The notes under the pieces were generated by a model, which did not search any database, had not been told where the DNA came from, and saw only the letters and a program-made list of their open reading frames with translations. DNA of 64,000 nucleotides from Enterococcus aquimarinus (GTDB lineage Bacteria > Bacillota > Bacilli > Lactobacillales > Enterococcaceae). Position 1 is the first letter of the stretch. The number at the start of each line of letters is the position of its first letter. This document shows positions 11,841 through 20,784 of this stretch, piece after piece. The stretch is from the NCBI RefSeq assembly GCF_001885765.1, contig NZ_JXKD01000010.1:23094-87093 (forward strand), written 5' to 3'. The translations under genes and the position numbers were made by a program.

Positions 11841-11926
11841 CAACTTCCCTACGCAAGCATGAACTTACAGGTTCAAAGGGTCTGCCATTCGCATCTCAGT
11901 CTTTTTTTCAAGACACCCCTAGTAAC
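11841..11926 (-). ncRNA. TPP riboswitch (THI element)
   Basis: Read on the minus strand, the region contains the conserved THI-box segments GGGGTGTC, GACTGAGAT, ACCCTTTGAACCTG and the closing TAGGGAAG. These are the pyrimidine- and pyrophosphate-binding parts of the thiamine pyrophosphate aptamer. It is directly upstream of tenA-thiM-thiD-thiE and of a terminator, so it should shut the operon off when thiamine is sufficient. Confidence 0.96.
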
Positions 11927-12069
11927 ATTTTTATTGTAACACAAATAAAAGACAGCGACCATCTAAAGGCAAGAGAAGGCTCTTGTTGTTGTAAGAAAAA
12001 ATGACGAGAAAAGAAACCCCTTAACGATAACCGTAAAAACGAGTCATTTTTAAAGGGTTACGGTCATAT

Positions 12070-12573
<504 letters not shown>

Positions 12574-12615
12574 TCAAAAACGATAAAATTTAAAAAGTGT
12601 TTATTCATAAAAACG

Positions 12616-12650
12616 AGAGGAGCTGTGACGGTTGTCAGAGCTCCTCTTTT
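12616..12650 (+). terminator. Intrinsic terminator after the GH1 remnant
   Basis: AGAGGAGCT (12616-12624) pairs with AGCTCCTCT (12639-12647), with an inner TGAC/GTCA extension, then TTTT. It probably terminated the lost glucosidase operon. Confidence 0.85.
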
Positions 12651-12771
12651 AACTATAATGAAACGCTTCTTTATCTCACATAATGATTCTTAGATTAAGC
12701 AAAATAATCAAAAACATTCTAATAGCATCGATTTATGGAAATGATTTTTTCTTATTCATACTGTTATGTTA

Positions 12772-13056
12772 TCATAAAAATAATACTGTGAAAATGATGA
12801 TAGCTATAATGGGCATTTCTATGATAGTTTCGAAACGTCTTGTATGATTTTTTAAGAACAAACCAGGGTCGGTAGAAAAGAAATTTGATCGATACTTGCT
12901 TGGAATAAAATTACCTAACAATATTCCGATTAATAATAGATAAAAAGCCCAGTTTGAAGAAATCTCGCTATTAAAGTAAGCGAGTAGTAATGAAATCAGG
13001 TAAATAGCGTACTGAGTGGCTGTTATAATATAAACTTTCCTTATTTCTTTGCTCAT
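12772..13056 (-). CDS. Small membrane protein of unknown function (94 aa)
   Basis: I do not recognise the family. The 94-residue protein has a short basic start, two hydrophobic segments at about 9-28 and 34-52, a hydrophilic middle with several basic residues, and a third hydrophobic segment at the C-terminus, so it should span the membrane three times. GGAGGTG lies 7 nt before the ATG. It follows a second small membrane protein gene (frameshifted) on the same strand, and both lie downstream of a pair of LytTR-type direct repeats. Small membrane proteins in such settings are often immunity or accessory proteins, but nothing in the sequence proves that. Confidence 0.65.
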   Translation of the reverse strand: MSKEIRKVYIITATQYAIYLISLLLAYFNSEISSNWAFYLLLIGILLGNFIPSKYRSNFFSTDPGLFLKNHTRRFETIIEMPIIAIIIFTVLFL

Positions 13057-13110
13057 TATGGAACACCTCCAGTAAAATATGAAATAGAATTAAATTGTAA
13101 AAAAGAGATT

Positions 13111-13316
13111 CTATTTCTTTTTATTTCTTTTTTTGATGATGAGTAATTGACCAATAACAAGGATTAACATTGTCCAAAATCCTCCAATAACAAACGCGTT
13201 ATTTAGTAAATATTCCGCTGTCATGCCAATTAGACTAGCTACTATCGCAACGATAAAGACACGAGCGTAAGGATGAGATTCGGTATACTTCTGCCATTTT
13301 TATACAATCCGATCAC
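13111..13316 (-). pseudogene. Small membrane protein, frameshifted
   Basis: From a GTG at 13316 the minus strand encodes VIGLYKK and then breaks; one more base in the A run at 13297-13301 would restore a continuous frame with WQKYTESHPYARVF, two hydrophobic segments and a basic Lys/Arg tail ending at 13111. The repaired product would be about 68 residues. Without the extra base the second part is preceded by an in-frame TAA. The A-run position suggests a recent slip, phase variation or a sequencing error. It lies 54 nt upstream of the 94-residue membrane protein gene on the same strand. Function unknown. Confidence 0.6.
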
Positions 13317-13413
13317 TCTTTCTTTAATGAATCATTTGATGTTGTATCGAATAGTAACGAACGAAACCCTTTATTCAGTTTAGCATAAATGGATTCGAAA
13401 TAATCCGTTTTAC

Positions 13414-13444
13414 CCTGAACGGTCCAAAATCATGCCTGAACGGT
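13414..13444 (-). promoter_or_regulatory. LytTR-type direct repeats (regulator binding site)
   Basis: On the minus strand ACCGTTCAG occurs twice with exactly 12 bp between copies, a 21-bp period. Both copies satisfy the known LytTR-domain site pattern [TA][AC][CA]GTTN[AG][TG] in full. A possible -10 (TATGCT, 13387-13382) follows 26 bp later, reading toward the two small membrane protein genes. No LytTR regulator gene is in the window. Confidence 0.6.
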
Positions 13445-13528
13445 TAGTTAAGGATGGCGTTCGTAAAAAAATAGTCTCATAAAAAATGAATTTAACGTGA
13501 TATCATGATAAAAGAGAGGTGAAAATAG

Positions 13529-13894
13529 ATGGAATTAAAAAAATTAGATATGCCGTTATCGGTTATACAAGTAGAAAATCTATCTGATATTGATTTATCG
13601 GTGACACCATTATTTTTAGGGAAAACAGAAGATGAATTGTCTGTCGTATTACCTACAAGAAATGTTCCGTCAATAACGGTATCGCGCGAAGATGATTGGC
13701 AAGGATTTAAGATTGAAGGAGTTTTAGATTTTAGCTTAGTTGGAATTTTAGCTAAAATAGCCTCTCTCTTAGCGGCAGCTACTATTAGCATATTCGCTAT
13801 TTCGACGTATAACACTGATTATATTTTAGTGAAGCGTCATGACTTTGATGCAGCGGCTGACATCTTAAAACAGAATGGGTATCATGTAGCTTAG
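13529..13894 (+). CDS. ACT-domain protein
   Basis: This 121-residue protein resembles the stand-alone ACT-type proteins (CASTOR/ACT_7-like) of Firmicutes. The C-terminal half has a beta-alpha-beta pattern with the segment FSLVGILAKIASLLAAATISIFAISTYNTDYILV split between residues 70 and 105, typical of amino-acid-sensing ACT folds. Such proteins bind small ligands, often amino acids, but no enzyme domain is attached and the ligand is unknown. The gene has GAGAGGTG before its ATG and is followed by its own terminator, so it appears to be a single transcription unit. Confidence 0.75.
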   Translation: MELKKLDMPLSVIQVENLSDIDLSVTPLFLGKTEDELSVVLPTRNVPSITVSREDDWQGFKIEGVLDFSLVGILAKIASLLAAATISIFAISTYNTDYILVKRHDFDAAADILKQNGYHVA

Positions 13895-13990
13895 TTATTT
13901 AATACATGGATTGCGAGAACCGTTATTCAGAAAGATTGCTTACCTTCAAAATCGATATTTTTTTCTGAATGGGATGTTCATCAAAAGTCG

Positions 13991-14030
13991 AGAATCAAAC
14001 TCCGAAATCAACAGGGATTTGATTCTTTTT
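13991..14030 (+). terminator. Intrinsic terminator after the ACT-domain gene
   Basis: AGAATCAAA (13991-13999) pairs with TTTGATTCT (14018-14026), followed by TTTT. It lies about 100 nt after the stop of the ACT-domain gene. The remaining intergenic sequence up to apbE shows no other clear signal. Confidence 0.75.
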
Positions 14031-14184
14031 AGCTTTATGAAAACTCAGTGTTTTGATTTCATCTTGTTGTTATTTGATGTAACGGAAATCACCTCTACTG
14101 ATAATCATTCGCGTATCTTCTTTTTTTCGCTTATAATCAAGGAATGAGAAACAAAGGAATCGATGGATAAAGGACTGAATGTAG

Positions 14185-15111
14185 ATGGCGATTGAGAAAA
14201 AAACACTTTATTTAATGGGTACACAAATTCAACTGTGGGTTGAACATGATCAAAAGGAAGATATCTTGGGGCAAGCGGAACAAACATTAATCGATTATGA
14301 GCAACGCTTTAGCGCCAATGATAAAACGTCTGAGTTAATGAAAATAACGCAACAAGCAGGCGTTGCAGCGGTGAAGGTACAGGATGATTTATTTGAATTA
14401 ATTCAAATTGGGAAAGAACAAAGTCTGATTCCGAATGGTTATTTAAACATTGCGATTGGTCCTTTAGTCCATGCTTGGCGAATTGGTTTTGCGGATGCAC
14501 AGTATCCGTCGAAAGAGAAAATAGCGTCGTGCTTGGCACTGATTGATCCAAATGATATCCATTTAAACAGTGAAACAAAAGAAGTGTATTTAGCAAAAGC
14601 CGGGATGTCGATTGATTTGGGGGCGCTTGCCAAAGGATATTTTGCCGATAAAATCGTTGCTTTGTTCAAGAAAAAGGGTGCAAGTGCAGGGTTTATTAAT
14701 TTAGGTGGGAATATTTTGACATTCGGTGAGGCGCCGCATCACGCAGATGGCTACTGGCGAATTGGTATTCAAAATCCTTTTTTACCGCGAGGCAACTATG
14801 TGGCGACGCTGCTTATCAAAAATCAGTCAGTCGTGACTTCTGGTATCTATGAACGGACTTTTGAATGGCAAGGAAAAACGTATCATCATATTTTTGATAG
14901 TCAAACAGGTTTCCCGGTACAGTCGGAACTAGCGAGTCTTACGATTGTCTCACAAGAATCACTCGTAGGAGAAATTTGGACGACTCGTTTATTTGGAACC
15001 GAAGCGACAACAATCATTCGAGAAGTCGAAGCGACACCAGGTCTTGAAGGAATCGTGATTACAACCGACGGACGCACGGCAAACACGCAAGGATTAAGAT
15101 TTCGTACATAA
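14185..15111 (+). CDS. apbE: FAD:protein FMN transferase ApbE (cytoplasmic)
   Basis: ApbE uses FAD to attach FMN covalently to a threonine in FMN_bind domains. The 308-residue protein shows the family motifs IDLGALAKGY, FINLGGNIL, VTSGIYER, HHIFDSQTGFP and EIWTTRLF, which include the metal- and FAD-binding residues. There is no signal peptide or lipobox, so it should act in the cytoplasm, unlike the exported ApbE lipoproteins of many bacteria. The neighbouring large reductase subunit has an FMN_bind domain with the acceptor motif SGASVT and also lacks a signal peptide, so it is the obvious target. The family is certain; the partner is inferred from context. Confidence 0.93.
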   Translation: MAIEKKTLYLMGTQIQLWVEHDQKEDILGQAEQTLIDYEQRFSANDKTSELMKITQQAGVAAVKVQDDLFELIQIGKEQSLIPNGYLNIAIGPLVHAWRIGFADAQYPSKEKIASCLALIDPNDIHLNSETKEVYLAKAGMSIDLGALAKGYFADKIVALFKKKGASAGFINLGGNILTFGEAPHHADGYWRIGIQNPFLPRGNYVATLLIKNQSVVTSGIYERTFEWQGKTYHHIFDSQTGFPVQSELASLTIVSQESLVGEIWTTRLFGTEATTIIREVEATPGLEGIVITTDGRTANTQGLRFRT

Positions 15112-15117
15112 TATAAC

Positions 15118-15165
15118 AAAAAATAGGAAAAGAATTCACTTGGCATTCTTTTCCTATTTTTTTTG
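15118..15165. terminator. Bidirectional terminator between apbE and the LysR gene
   Basis: A 16-bp perfect stem (15121-15136 with 15146-15161) is flanked by A and T runs on both sides, so it can end apbE transcripts on the plus strand and lysR transcripts on the minus strand. The lysR stop codon lies inside it. Confidence 0.9.
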
Positions 15166-16092
15166 GACGACAATATCCTTTGCTAAATTCGTTAAAAAGA
15201 GTTGGATAAAGGCATTTTCTTCGGCTATCAGTGTTCGAGTAGCTTGATGTGCAATGAAATAATCTAACGACAGCAATTTTAACGGAATCGGATAGAGATT
15301 AAATTTATCTGGCTGCGGATTCACTTTAATACTTTCTGGGATGAAGGTAATCCCGGCGTTATTAATTGCCAATTCAACGACGGTAAAAATATTATTACTC
15401 TCTAAGACAATTGTGGGGTCGATCTTGTGTTGCTGGATTAAATAATCGATTTGTTTTCGAATCGCCGAACCGCGCGTGGTTAAGATTAATTTTTCTTTTA
15501 GTAATTGTTTGATGGAGAGACTATTTTCTTCTAAAAGAAAGGTTTTCGCTTGATAAAAAGGCGATGATTTTGGAATAACCGCATAATAGCGATGTTTCCC
15601 ATATGGGTGAATGGTTAAATTCGGTGAGATGGTTTCTGGATTTTGGCCAATAAAAAAATCAATCTCGCCGCTCAACAATTTTTCTTCATTCTTAGCGGGT
15701 GTATCTTCATGTAATTCGACTTTGATATTGGGATGTTTTTGAACAAAGTCTGGTAAAAATAACGGAATTAAAAAAGTGCCTAAACTGGATAAGACGCCTA
15801 AACGAAGAACCTGCTGTTCGTTCGATGAATACTGCGAAATTTTTTTGCGGAATTTATCTTGTTCGGCTTCAAGTGTATACAAGTACTGATAATACAAGCG
15901 TCCTGCTTCAGTTAATTGTAAGGGTGAAGTTTGACGATTAATAATGGTGATGTCGAGTTCTTTTTCAGTTCGCTTAATCAATTGCGTTAGATAAGGTTGT
16001 GAAATATATAAGTCTTTGGCGGCTTTCGTAAAATTACCATGCTTCAGTAATATATCGAGGTAATACAACATATTGGCGGAATCAAAGGCCAT
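15154..16092 (-). CDS. LysR-family transcriptional regulator
   Basis: The 312-residue protein has the LysR winged helix at about residues 1-60 (GNFTKAAKDLYISQPYLTQLIKRTE..) and a periplasmic-binding-like effector domain at about 90-300. It is divergent from the flavoprotein reductase genes across a 254-bp region, the classical LysR arrangement, so it probably activates them in response to the reducible substrate. A LysR gene holds the same position next to the hydroxycinnamate reductase genes of Lactiplantibacillus plantarum as far as I recall. The effector cannot be predicted. Confidence 0.9.
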   Translation of the reverse strand: MAFDSANMLYYLDILLKHGNFTKAAKDLYISQPYLTQLIKRTEKELDITIINRQTSPLQLTEAGRLYYQYLYTLEAEQDKFRKKISQYSSNEQQVLRLGVLSSLGTFLIPLFLPDFVQKHPNIKVELHEDTPAKNEEKLLSGEIDFFIGQNPETISPNLTIHPYGKHRYYAVIPKSSPFYQAKTFLLEENSLSIKQLLKEKLILTTRGSAIRKQIDYLIQQHKIDPTIVLESNNIFTVVELAINNAGITFIPESIKVNPQPDKFNLYPIPLKLLSLDYFIAHQATRTLIAEENAFIQLFLTNLAKDIVVQKK

Positions 16093-16209
16093 CGGTAGTC
16101 CTCATTTCTTTTTTTGTTTTCATTATAACAAATTTGTTATGACTTGATAATTAAATAAATATTTCACAATATAAAAATTCTAAGGTAATCTACTAATCAA
16201 AGAGATGAG

Positions 16210-16318
16210 CGAGCAATAAATGCTTTTAATAAATGATTTTCGCCTTTTTTTCTTTTAGTTTAATTTTTTTTAAAAAGGAAAAGGCGCTAAAAATGTTTTT
16301 TTTAGGAATTATTGCTCG
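16210..16318 (+). promoter_or_regulatory. Nested inverted repeats in the lysR-reductase intergenic region
   Basis: CGAGCAATAA (16210-16219) is perfectly mirrored by TTATTGCTCG (16309-16318), and inside it CGCCTTTT (16241-16248) is mirrored by AAAAGGCG (16279-16286). The whole could fold as one long hairpin just upstream of the reductase ribosome binding site. It may be a leader RNA structure or overlap the LysR operator; no known riboswitch is recognised. Confidence 0.5.
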
Positions 16319-16346
16319 ATAAATCACAATTAAAAGGAGTATGAAT

Positions 16347-16976
16347 ATGAAATTTATAAGTATTGTCGGCACGAATTCATCTTATGAATCGACGAATCGA
16401 AAATTATTGCAATTCATCCAAAAACATTTTACCGAAGGGGTAACGATTGAGGTATGTGAGATTAAAGATTTACCTGCCTTTAACGAACCCGAAGATCGGA
16501 CGCCTCCTCAGGCAGTGAAAGCATTATCGGATAAAATCGTGGCAGCTGACGGGGTCATTATTAGCACACCTGAATATGATCATGCGATTACCGCGGCCTT
16601 AAAAAGCGCGTTGGAATGGCTATCGTATACGACTCGTCCGTTAATTGACAAACCGGTGATGATTGTCGGTGCATCTCATGGAGCGCTTGGATCTTCCCGT
16701 GCACAAGCCCATTTGCGTCAAATTTTAGATTCACCAGAATTAAAAGCACGAATTATGCCGAGTTCAGAGTTTTTATTGGGTCGTTCGCTAAGTGCTTTTG
16801 ACGAAGAAGGAAACTTAATTGACCCAGATAAGGTGCAAGAATTAGAAGAATGTTTTGAAGAATTCCAGTTATTCGTTGAAATTACGAATCAATTAACCAA
16901 AGATCATCGCTTTAAAGCGGATAAAAAACAACAATTCACTTGGGAACAACGCGCAGATGGAGGGGATATCGCATGA
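16347..16976 (+). CDS. NAD(P)H-dependent FMN reductase-like small subunit (HcrA-like)
   Basis: The start at 16347 is preferred over the ATG at 16341 because AAGGAG (16333-16338) is then 8 nt away. The 209-residue flavodoxin-like protein belongs to the NADPH-dependent FMN reductase family; motifs include IVGTNSS near the start, [11 protein letters not shown], and the flavin-binding [16 protein letters not shown]. It is clearly homologous to the first ~190 residues of the next protein, with which it overlaps by 4 nt. In L. plantarum a protein of this type (HcrA) works with HcrB in hydroxycinnamate reduction. It probably passes electrons from NAD(P)H to the large subunit. Confidence 0.85.
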   Translation: MKFISIVGTNSSYESTNRKLLQFIQKHFTEGVTIEVCEIKDLPAFNEPEDRTPPQAVKALSDKIVAADGVIISTPEYDHAITAALKSALEWLSYTTRPLIDKPVMIVGASHGALGSSRAQAHLRQILDSPELKARIMPSSEFLLGRSLSAFDEEGNLIDPDKVQELEECFEEFQLFVEITNQLTKDHRFKADKKQQFTWEQRADGGDIA

Positions 16977-19399
16977 AATTTATCGGAATTGTCGGAACGA
17001 ATGCTAACAAATCATATAACCGAATGTTACTAACCTTTATGCAAAAACATTTCAGTCATCAAGCTGAAATTGAAATTTTAGAATTAACGGATGTGCCATT
17101 GTTTGATGAATCCAATGACCAGTCGAACAGTGAGATTATCCAACTGTTTAACACAAAAATTACCGAAGCAGACGGCGTGATTATTGCCACACCAGAACAT
17201 AATCATTCGATCCCTTCCGCTTTAAAAAGTATTCTAGAGTGGTTATCGTTTAATTTACACCCGCTCGATGGCAAACCTGTCATGATTGTAGGCGCGTCAT
17301 ATGATGTTCAAGGATCTTCGCGTGCACAACTTCATTTACGTCAAGTACTTGATGCACCGGGTGTGAACGCAACAGTGATGCCTGGCTACGAATTTTTACT
17401 AGGCAATGCGCATCATGCTTTTACACCAGAGGGTGATTTGAAAGAAGAACGGACGATTGATTTTCTAGAGAGTTGTTTCTGGCGCTTTTTACGTTTTACT
17501 CAAGTCGTGAATGTCTTAGCGGAACCTGAAGAAGTTGCTTTAACTTCTGGTGAGTTTACAGTCACAACACCTGGGCATAATGGAGAAATCCCAATGGTCG
17601 TTCGGATCGATAATAATCGCATTGAAGCGATTGACATTGATACATCAGGAGAATCACAAGGGATTGCGGATGTGGTATTTACACGAATTCCTAAACAAAT
17701 CATTGAAGGACAAACCTTAAACGTCGATATTATCTCGGGAGCTTCGGTGACGAGTAACGGCGTGATTGATGGCGTGGCGAAAGTCATTAAAATGGCGGGC
17801 TCAAATCCGGATATTTTACGTAAACGTCCGAAAGCAGCAAGTGCCTTAAACACGCAAGACATGGAATACCATACGGATGTGGTTGTGGTTGGTGCCGGTG
17901 GGGCTGGTTTAACTGCTGCTGCAAAAGTCTTGCAAGAAGGCAAAAGCGTCATTGTCGTGGAAAAATTCCCAGCAGTTGGTGGTAATACCGTTCGCACGGG
18001 TGGCCCGATGAATGCGGCGAATCCGAATTGGCAAAATACCTTTGCGGCAATTCCAGGCGAACGTCATGCTCTAAAAGAGATGATTGCGACTGATGAAGCA
18101 ACGATTGATGCAGAGTATTTGGAGGATTTCCGTCTATTAAAAGCCCAAGTAACAGCATACTTTGAAGCAACGAAAAACGAGGAGGAATATTTATTTGATT
18201 CCGAACTGTTCTACCGGATGCAAACGTATCTAGGTGGGAAACGTAAAGATAAATTTGGTAATACGATTTATGGTCAATATGATTTAGTGAAAATCTTGAC
18301 GGATAAAGGACTCGAATCGCTTGAATGGCTCGAAGAAATCGGGGTTGAATTTGATAAATCGGATGTCACGATGCCGGTAGGTGCTTTATGGCGTCGGGGA
18401 CACAAACCGCTAAAAAGCGAAGGGTATGCCTATGTCTCTGCCTTGCAACAATTTGTTGAACGTCACGGTGGTGTGATTATTACCGATACGGCGGTCAAGG
18501 AATTAATTTGTGAGAATGGTCGAATTGTCGGCGTGATCGGGACAGGAATGAATGGTCAAAAAATCACCGTTCACAGCGATGCAGTTGTCTTAGCTTCCGG
18601 TGGTTTTGGCGCAAATACGCAAATGTTAAAAGAATACAATACGTACTGGACCGAAATTAGTGATGATATTAAAACGTCGAACTCGCCAGCGATTACCGGC
18701 GATGGAATTATTTTAGGCCAAAGTGTTGGCGCCGATTTAGTCGGTATGGGCTTCTCACAAATGATGCCCGTTTCAGATCCAGAAACAGGCGCTTTATTTA
18801 GCGGCTTACAAGTACCACCACAAAACTTTATTATGGTCAATCAAAAAGGGAAACGGTTTGTCAATGAATACGGTAGTCGCGATGCGTTAACTCAAGCGGC
18901 GATTGATAACGGCGGCTTGTTCTATTTAATTGCCGATGACGAAATTAAGAAGACTGCTTACAATACTACGCAAGAAAAAATTGATAAGCAAGTTGCTGCG
19001 GGAACATTATTTAGAGCTGAGACTTTGGCAGATCTAGCGCGTCAAATTGGTGTTGATCCGGATGTGTTTGAGGCAACGATTGCGTCTTATAATGCTTGTG
19101 TGGATAATGGCTTTGATCCTGAATTTGGTAAAGATGTCTTTGATTTAAAAGTAGCTGTTGCACCATTTTATGCGACGCCAAGAAAACCAGCGATTCATCA
19201 TACAATGGGTGGCTTAAAAATTGATACACAGACCCACGTTTTAAATACTGAAGGTCAAATCATTGAAGGATTATACGCAGCGGGAGAAGTCGCGGGTGGT
19301 ATTCACGCAGGGAATCGTTTAGGTGGTAACTCACTGACTGATATCTTTACGTTTGGACGGATTGCCGGTCAAACAGCGGTCCAAGAATTAACAAAATAA
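16973..19399 (+). CDS. Flavinylated flavoprotein reductase, large subunit (HcrB/fumarate-urocanate reductase-like)
   Basis: This 808-residue protein has three modules: an NAD(P)H-dependent FMN reductase domain (about 1-190), an FMN_bind domain (about 195-285) with the acceptor motif SGASVT ending at T260, and a flavocytochrome-c/fumarate-reductase-type FAD domain (about 300-805) with [11 protein letters not shown] near 307, the HHTMGG segment and the C-terminal [11 protein letters not shown] motif. No signal peptide or haem motifs are seen, so it is cytoplasmic and takes electrons from NAD(P)H. Relatives reduce the C=C bond of fumarate, urocanate, acrylate or hydroxycinnamates. The module order matches L. 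plantarum HcrB. The substrate here is not determined. Confidence 0.9.
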   Translation: MKFIGIVGTNANKSYNRMLLTFMQKHFSHQAEIEILELTDVPLFDESNDQSNSEIIQLFNTKITEADGVIIATPEHNHSIPSALKSILEWLSFNLHPLDGKPVMIVGASYDVQGSSRAQLHLRQVLDAPGVNATVMPGYEFLLGNAHHAFTPEGDLKEERTIDFLESCFWRFLRFTQVVNVLAEPEEVALTSGEFTVTTPGHNGEIPMVVRIDNNRIEAIDIDTSGESQGIADVVFTRIPKQIIEGQTLNVDIISGASVTSNGVIDGVAKVIKMAGSNPDILRKRPKAASALNTQDMEYHTDVVVVGAGGAGLTAAAKVLQEGKSVIVVEKFPAVGGNTVRTGGPMNAANPNWQNTFAAIPGERHALKEMIATDEATIDAEYLEDFRLLKAQVTAYFEATKNEEEYLFDSELFYRMQTYLGGKRKDKFGNTIYGQYDLVKILTDKGLESLEWLEEIGVEFDKSDVTMPVGALWRRGHKPLKSEGYAYVSALQQFVERHGGVIITDTAVKELICENGRIVGVIGTGMNGQKITVHSDAVVLASGGFGANTQMLKEYNTYWTEISDDIKTSNSPAITGDGIILGQSVGADLVGMGFSQMMPVSDPETGALFSGLQVPPQNFIMVNQKGKRFVNEYGSRDALTQAAIDNGGLFYLIADDEIKKTAYNTTQEKIDKQVAAGTLFRAETLADLARQIGVDPDVFEATIASYNACVDNGFDPEFGKDVFDLKVAVAPFYATPRKPAIHHTMGGLKIDTQTHVLNTEGQIIEGLYAAGEVAGGIHAGNRLGGNSLTDIFTFGRIAGQTAVQELTK

Positions 19400-19438
19400 G
19401 ATCGACACAGTCAACTAAAAAAGCAATGGAGGAAAAAT

Positions 19439-20677
19439 ATGAACAAGAACATTAACCGTTGGCAAGTCTTAATTGCCTCAACGGCAGTATTGCTTTGCAC
19501 GGGAGCGATTTATGCTTTTAGTGTCTTCGCAGGTCCCTTAAGTGCCTCACAAGGTTGGACGATGACGGAAATTATGCTAGCATTCACGATTAATTCGGCA
19601 ATCGCGCCAGTCCCAATGATTTTGGGCGGATTTTTAACGGATAAAGGATTCGCAAAATGGTCCATCGCCATTGGGGGAATGATGTTTGGACTGGGCTTTT
19701 TATTAACTGGTTTTGCTACGAGCCCAACGATGCTCTATCTCACTTATGGTTTGATTGGTGGTTTAGGTCAAGGGTTGGCCTACTCTGCTTGCTTGAGTAA
19801 TACGATTAAATTATTCCCTGATAAAAGAGGGTTAGCCTCTGGAATCATTACGGCAGGTATGGGCGGTGCAGCGATTATTGCTGCACCAATCGGTAATGCG
19901 TTAATCGAACGCTTTGATGTACTCACAGCCTTTAAATCATTAGGATTTTCTTATATGATTATCATTGCGATTGCGGTTATTTTTATTAAACAAGCACCTG
20001 CAGGTTATCAAGTGGAAGGATGGGTGCCGCCACAACATCAAACTAATCAAGGACTGATCAACAAAGATTGGAAAATGATGCTCCGAACTCCCTTTTTCTA
20101 TCTGATCTTTTTAATGCTCTTTACCGGTGCGTTTTCTGGTCTGATGATTGCAGCTAATGCGTCGGTCATTGGTCAACAAATGTTCCAATTATCTGCGACT
20201 ACCGCGGCGATGTACGTCAGCTTATATTCTCTTAGTAATTGTGCCGGACGTATCGTTTGGGGAACCGTCTCTGATCGATTAGGTCGTAATCATACCTTGT
20301 CGATTATTCTTGGAATGGTCATTCTCGCGTTTATTATTTTGACTTCTTTCTCTTCGCAAGTAGGATTTGCGATTGGGATTATGATTTTAGGATTATGTTT
20401 TGGTGGGGTTATGGGTGTCTTCCCGCCAATGGTTCTAGAAAACTACGGTCCGGTGAATCAAGGTGTTAACTATGGTATTATTTTCTGTGGGTACTCCGCA
20501 GCTGCCTTTTTCGCGCCAAAAGTAGCCGCAGGAATTGCGACAGCCAATAATGGTGATTTTACAAAAGCCTTTTACGTGGCAATCGCGGTGGCCTTGATTG
20601 GTGTCGGATTTAATCTGACTTATATTCAATTAAAACGTGCACAAAAACGAGTAATCGCTATCAACAAAGCGAATTAA
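19439..20677 (+). CDS. MFS transporter, oxalate/formate antiporter (OFA) family
   Basis: The 412-residue protein has twelve hydrophobic segments and reads as an OFA-family major facilitator: GAIYAFSVFAGPL in helix 1, the loop-2 segment GGFLTDKG, GLGQGLAYSACLSN in helix 4, and GRIVWGTVSDRLGR between helices 8 and 9. Family members exchange or import small carboxylates. It lies 39 nt after the large reductase gene on the same strand with GGAGGAAAAAT before the ATG, so it most likely imports the acid that the reductase uses or exchanges it for the reduced product. A role with the glyoxylate operon further right is less likely because a terminator and opposing genes separate them. Confidence 0.85.
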   Translation: MNKNINRWQVLIASTAVLLCTGAIYAFSVFAGPLSASQGWTMTEIMLAFTINSAIAPVPMILGGFLTDKGFAKWSIAIGGMMFGLGFLLTGFATSPTMLYLTYGLIGGLGQGLAYSACLSNTIKLFPDKRGLASGIITAGMGGAAIIAAPIGNALIERFDVLTAFKSLGFSYMIIIAIAVIFIKQAPAGYQVEGWVPPQHQTNQGLINKDWKMMLRTPFFYLIFLMLFTGAFSGLMIAANASVIGQQMFQLSATTAAMYVSLYSLSNCAGRIVWGTVSDRLGRNHTLSIILGMVILAFIILTSFSSQVGFAIGIMILGLCFGGVMGVFPPMVLENYGPVNQGVNYGIIFCGYSAAAFFAPKVAAGIATANNGDFTKAFYVAIAVALIGVGFNLTYIQLKRAQKRVIAINKAN

Positions 20678-20709
20678 TTTTTACATCGTTGTCTGTTTCG
20701 TTGTATGCT

Positions 20710-20756
20710 AAAAAGCCTAGAAAATGGTTGTCTCTTCCATTTTCTAGGCTTTTTTG
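20710..20756. terminator. Bidirectional terminator between the MFS and pucR genes
   Basis: An 18-bp perfect stem (20710-20727 with 20737-20754) is flanked by A and T runs. It separates the reductase operon on the plus strand from pucR on the minus strand. Confidence 0.92.
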
Positions 20757-20784
20757 GGATTTCTTGATATCAAAACGTTCGATT

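Noticed and set aside
13911..14147. 78-codon frame after the ACT-domain gene
   Set aside because: It runs through an intrinsic terminator, has no ribosome binding site and reads as random hydrophobic sequence.
17500..17997. 165-codon frame on the minus strand within the large reductase subunit
   Set aside because: It lies wholly inside a well-supported gene with clear domains and has no own start signals.
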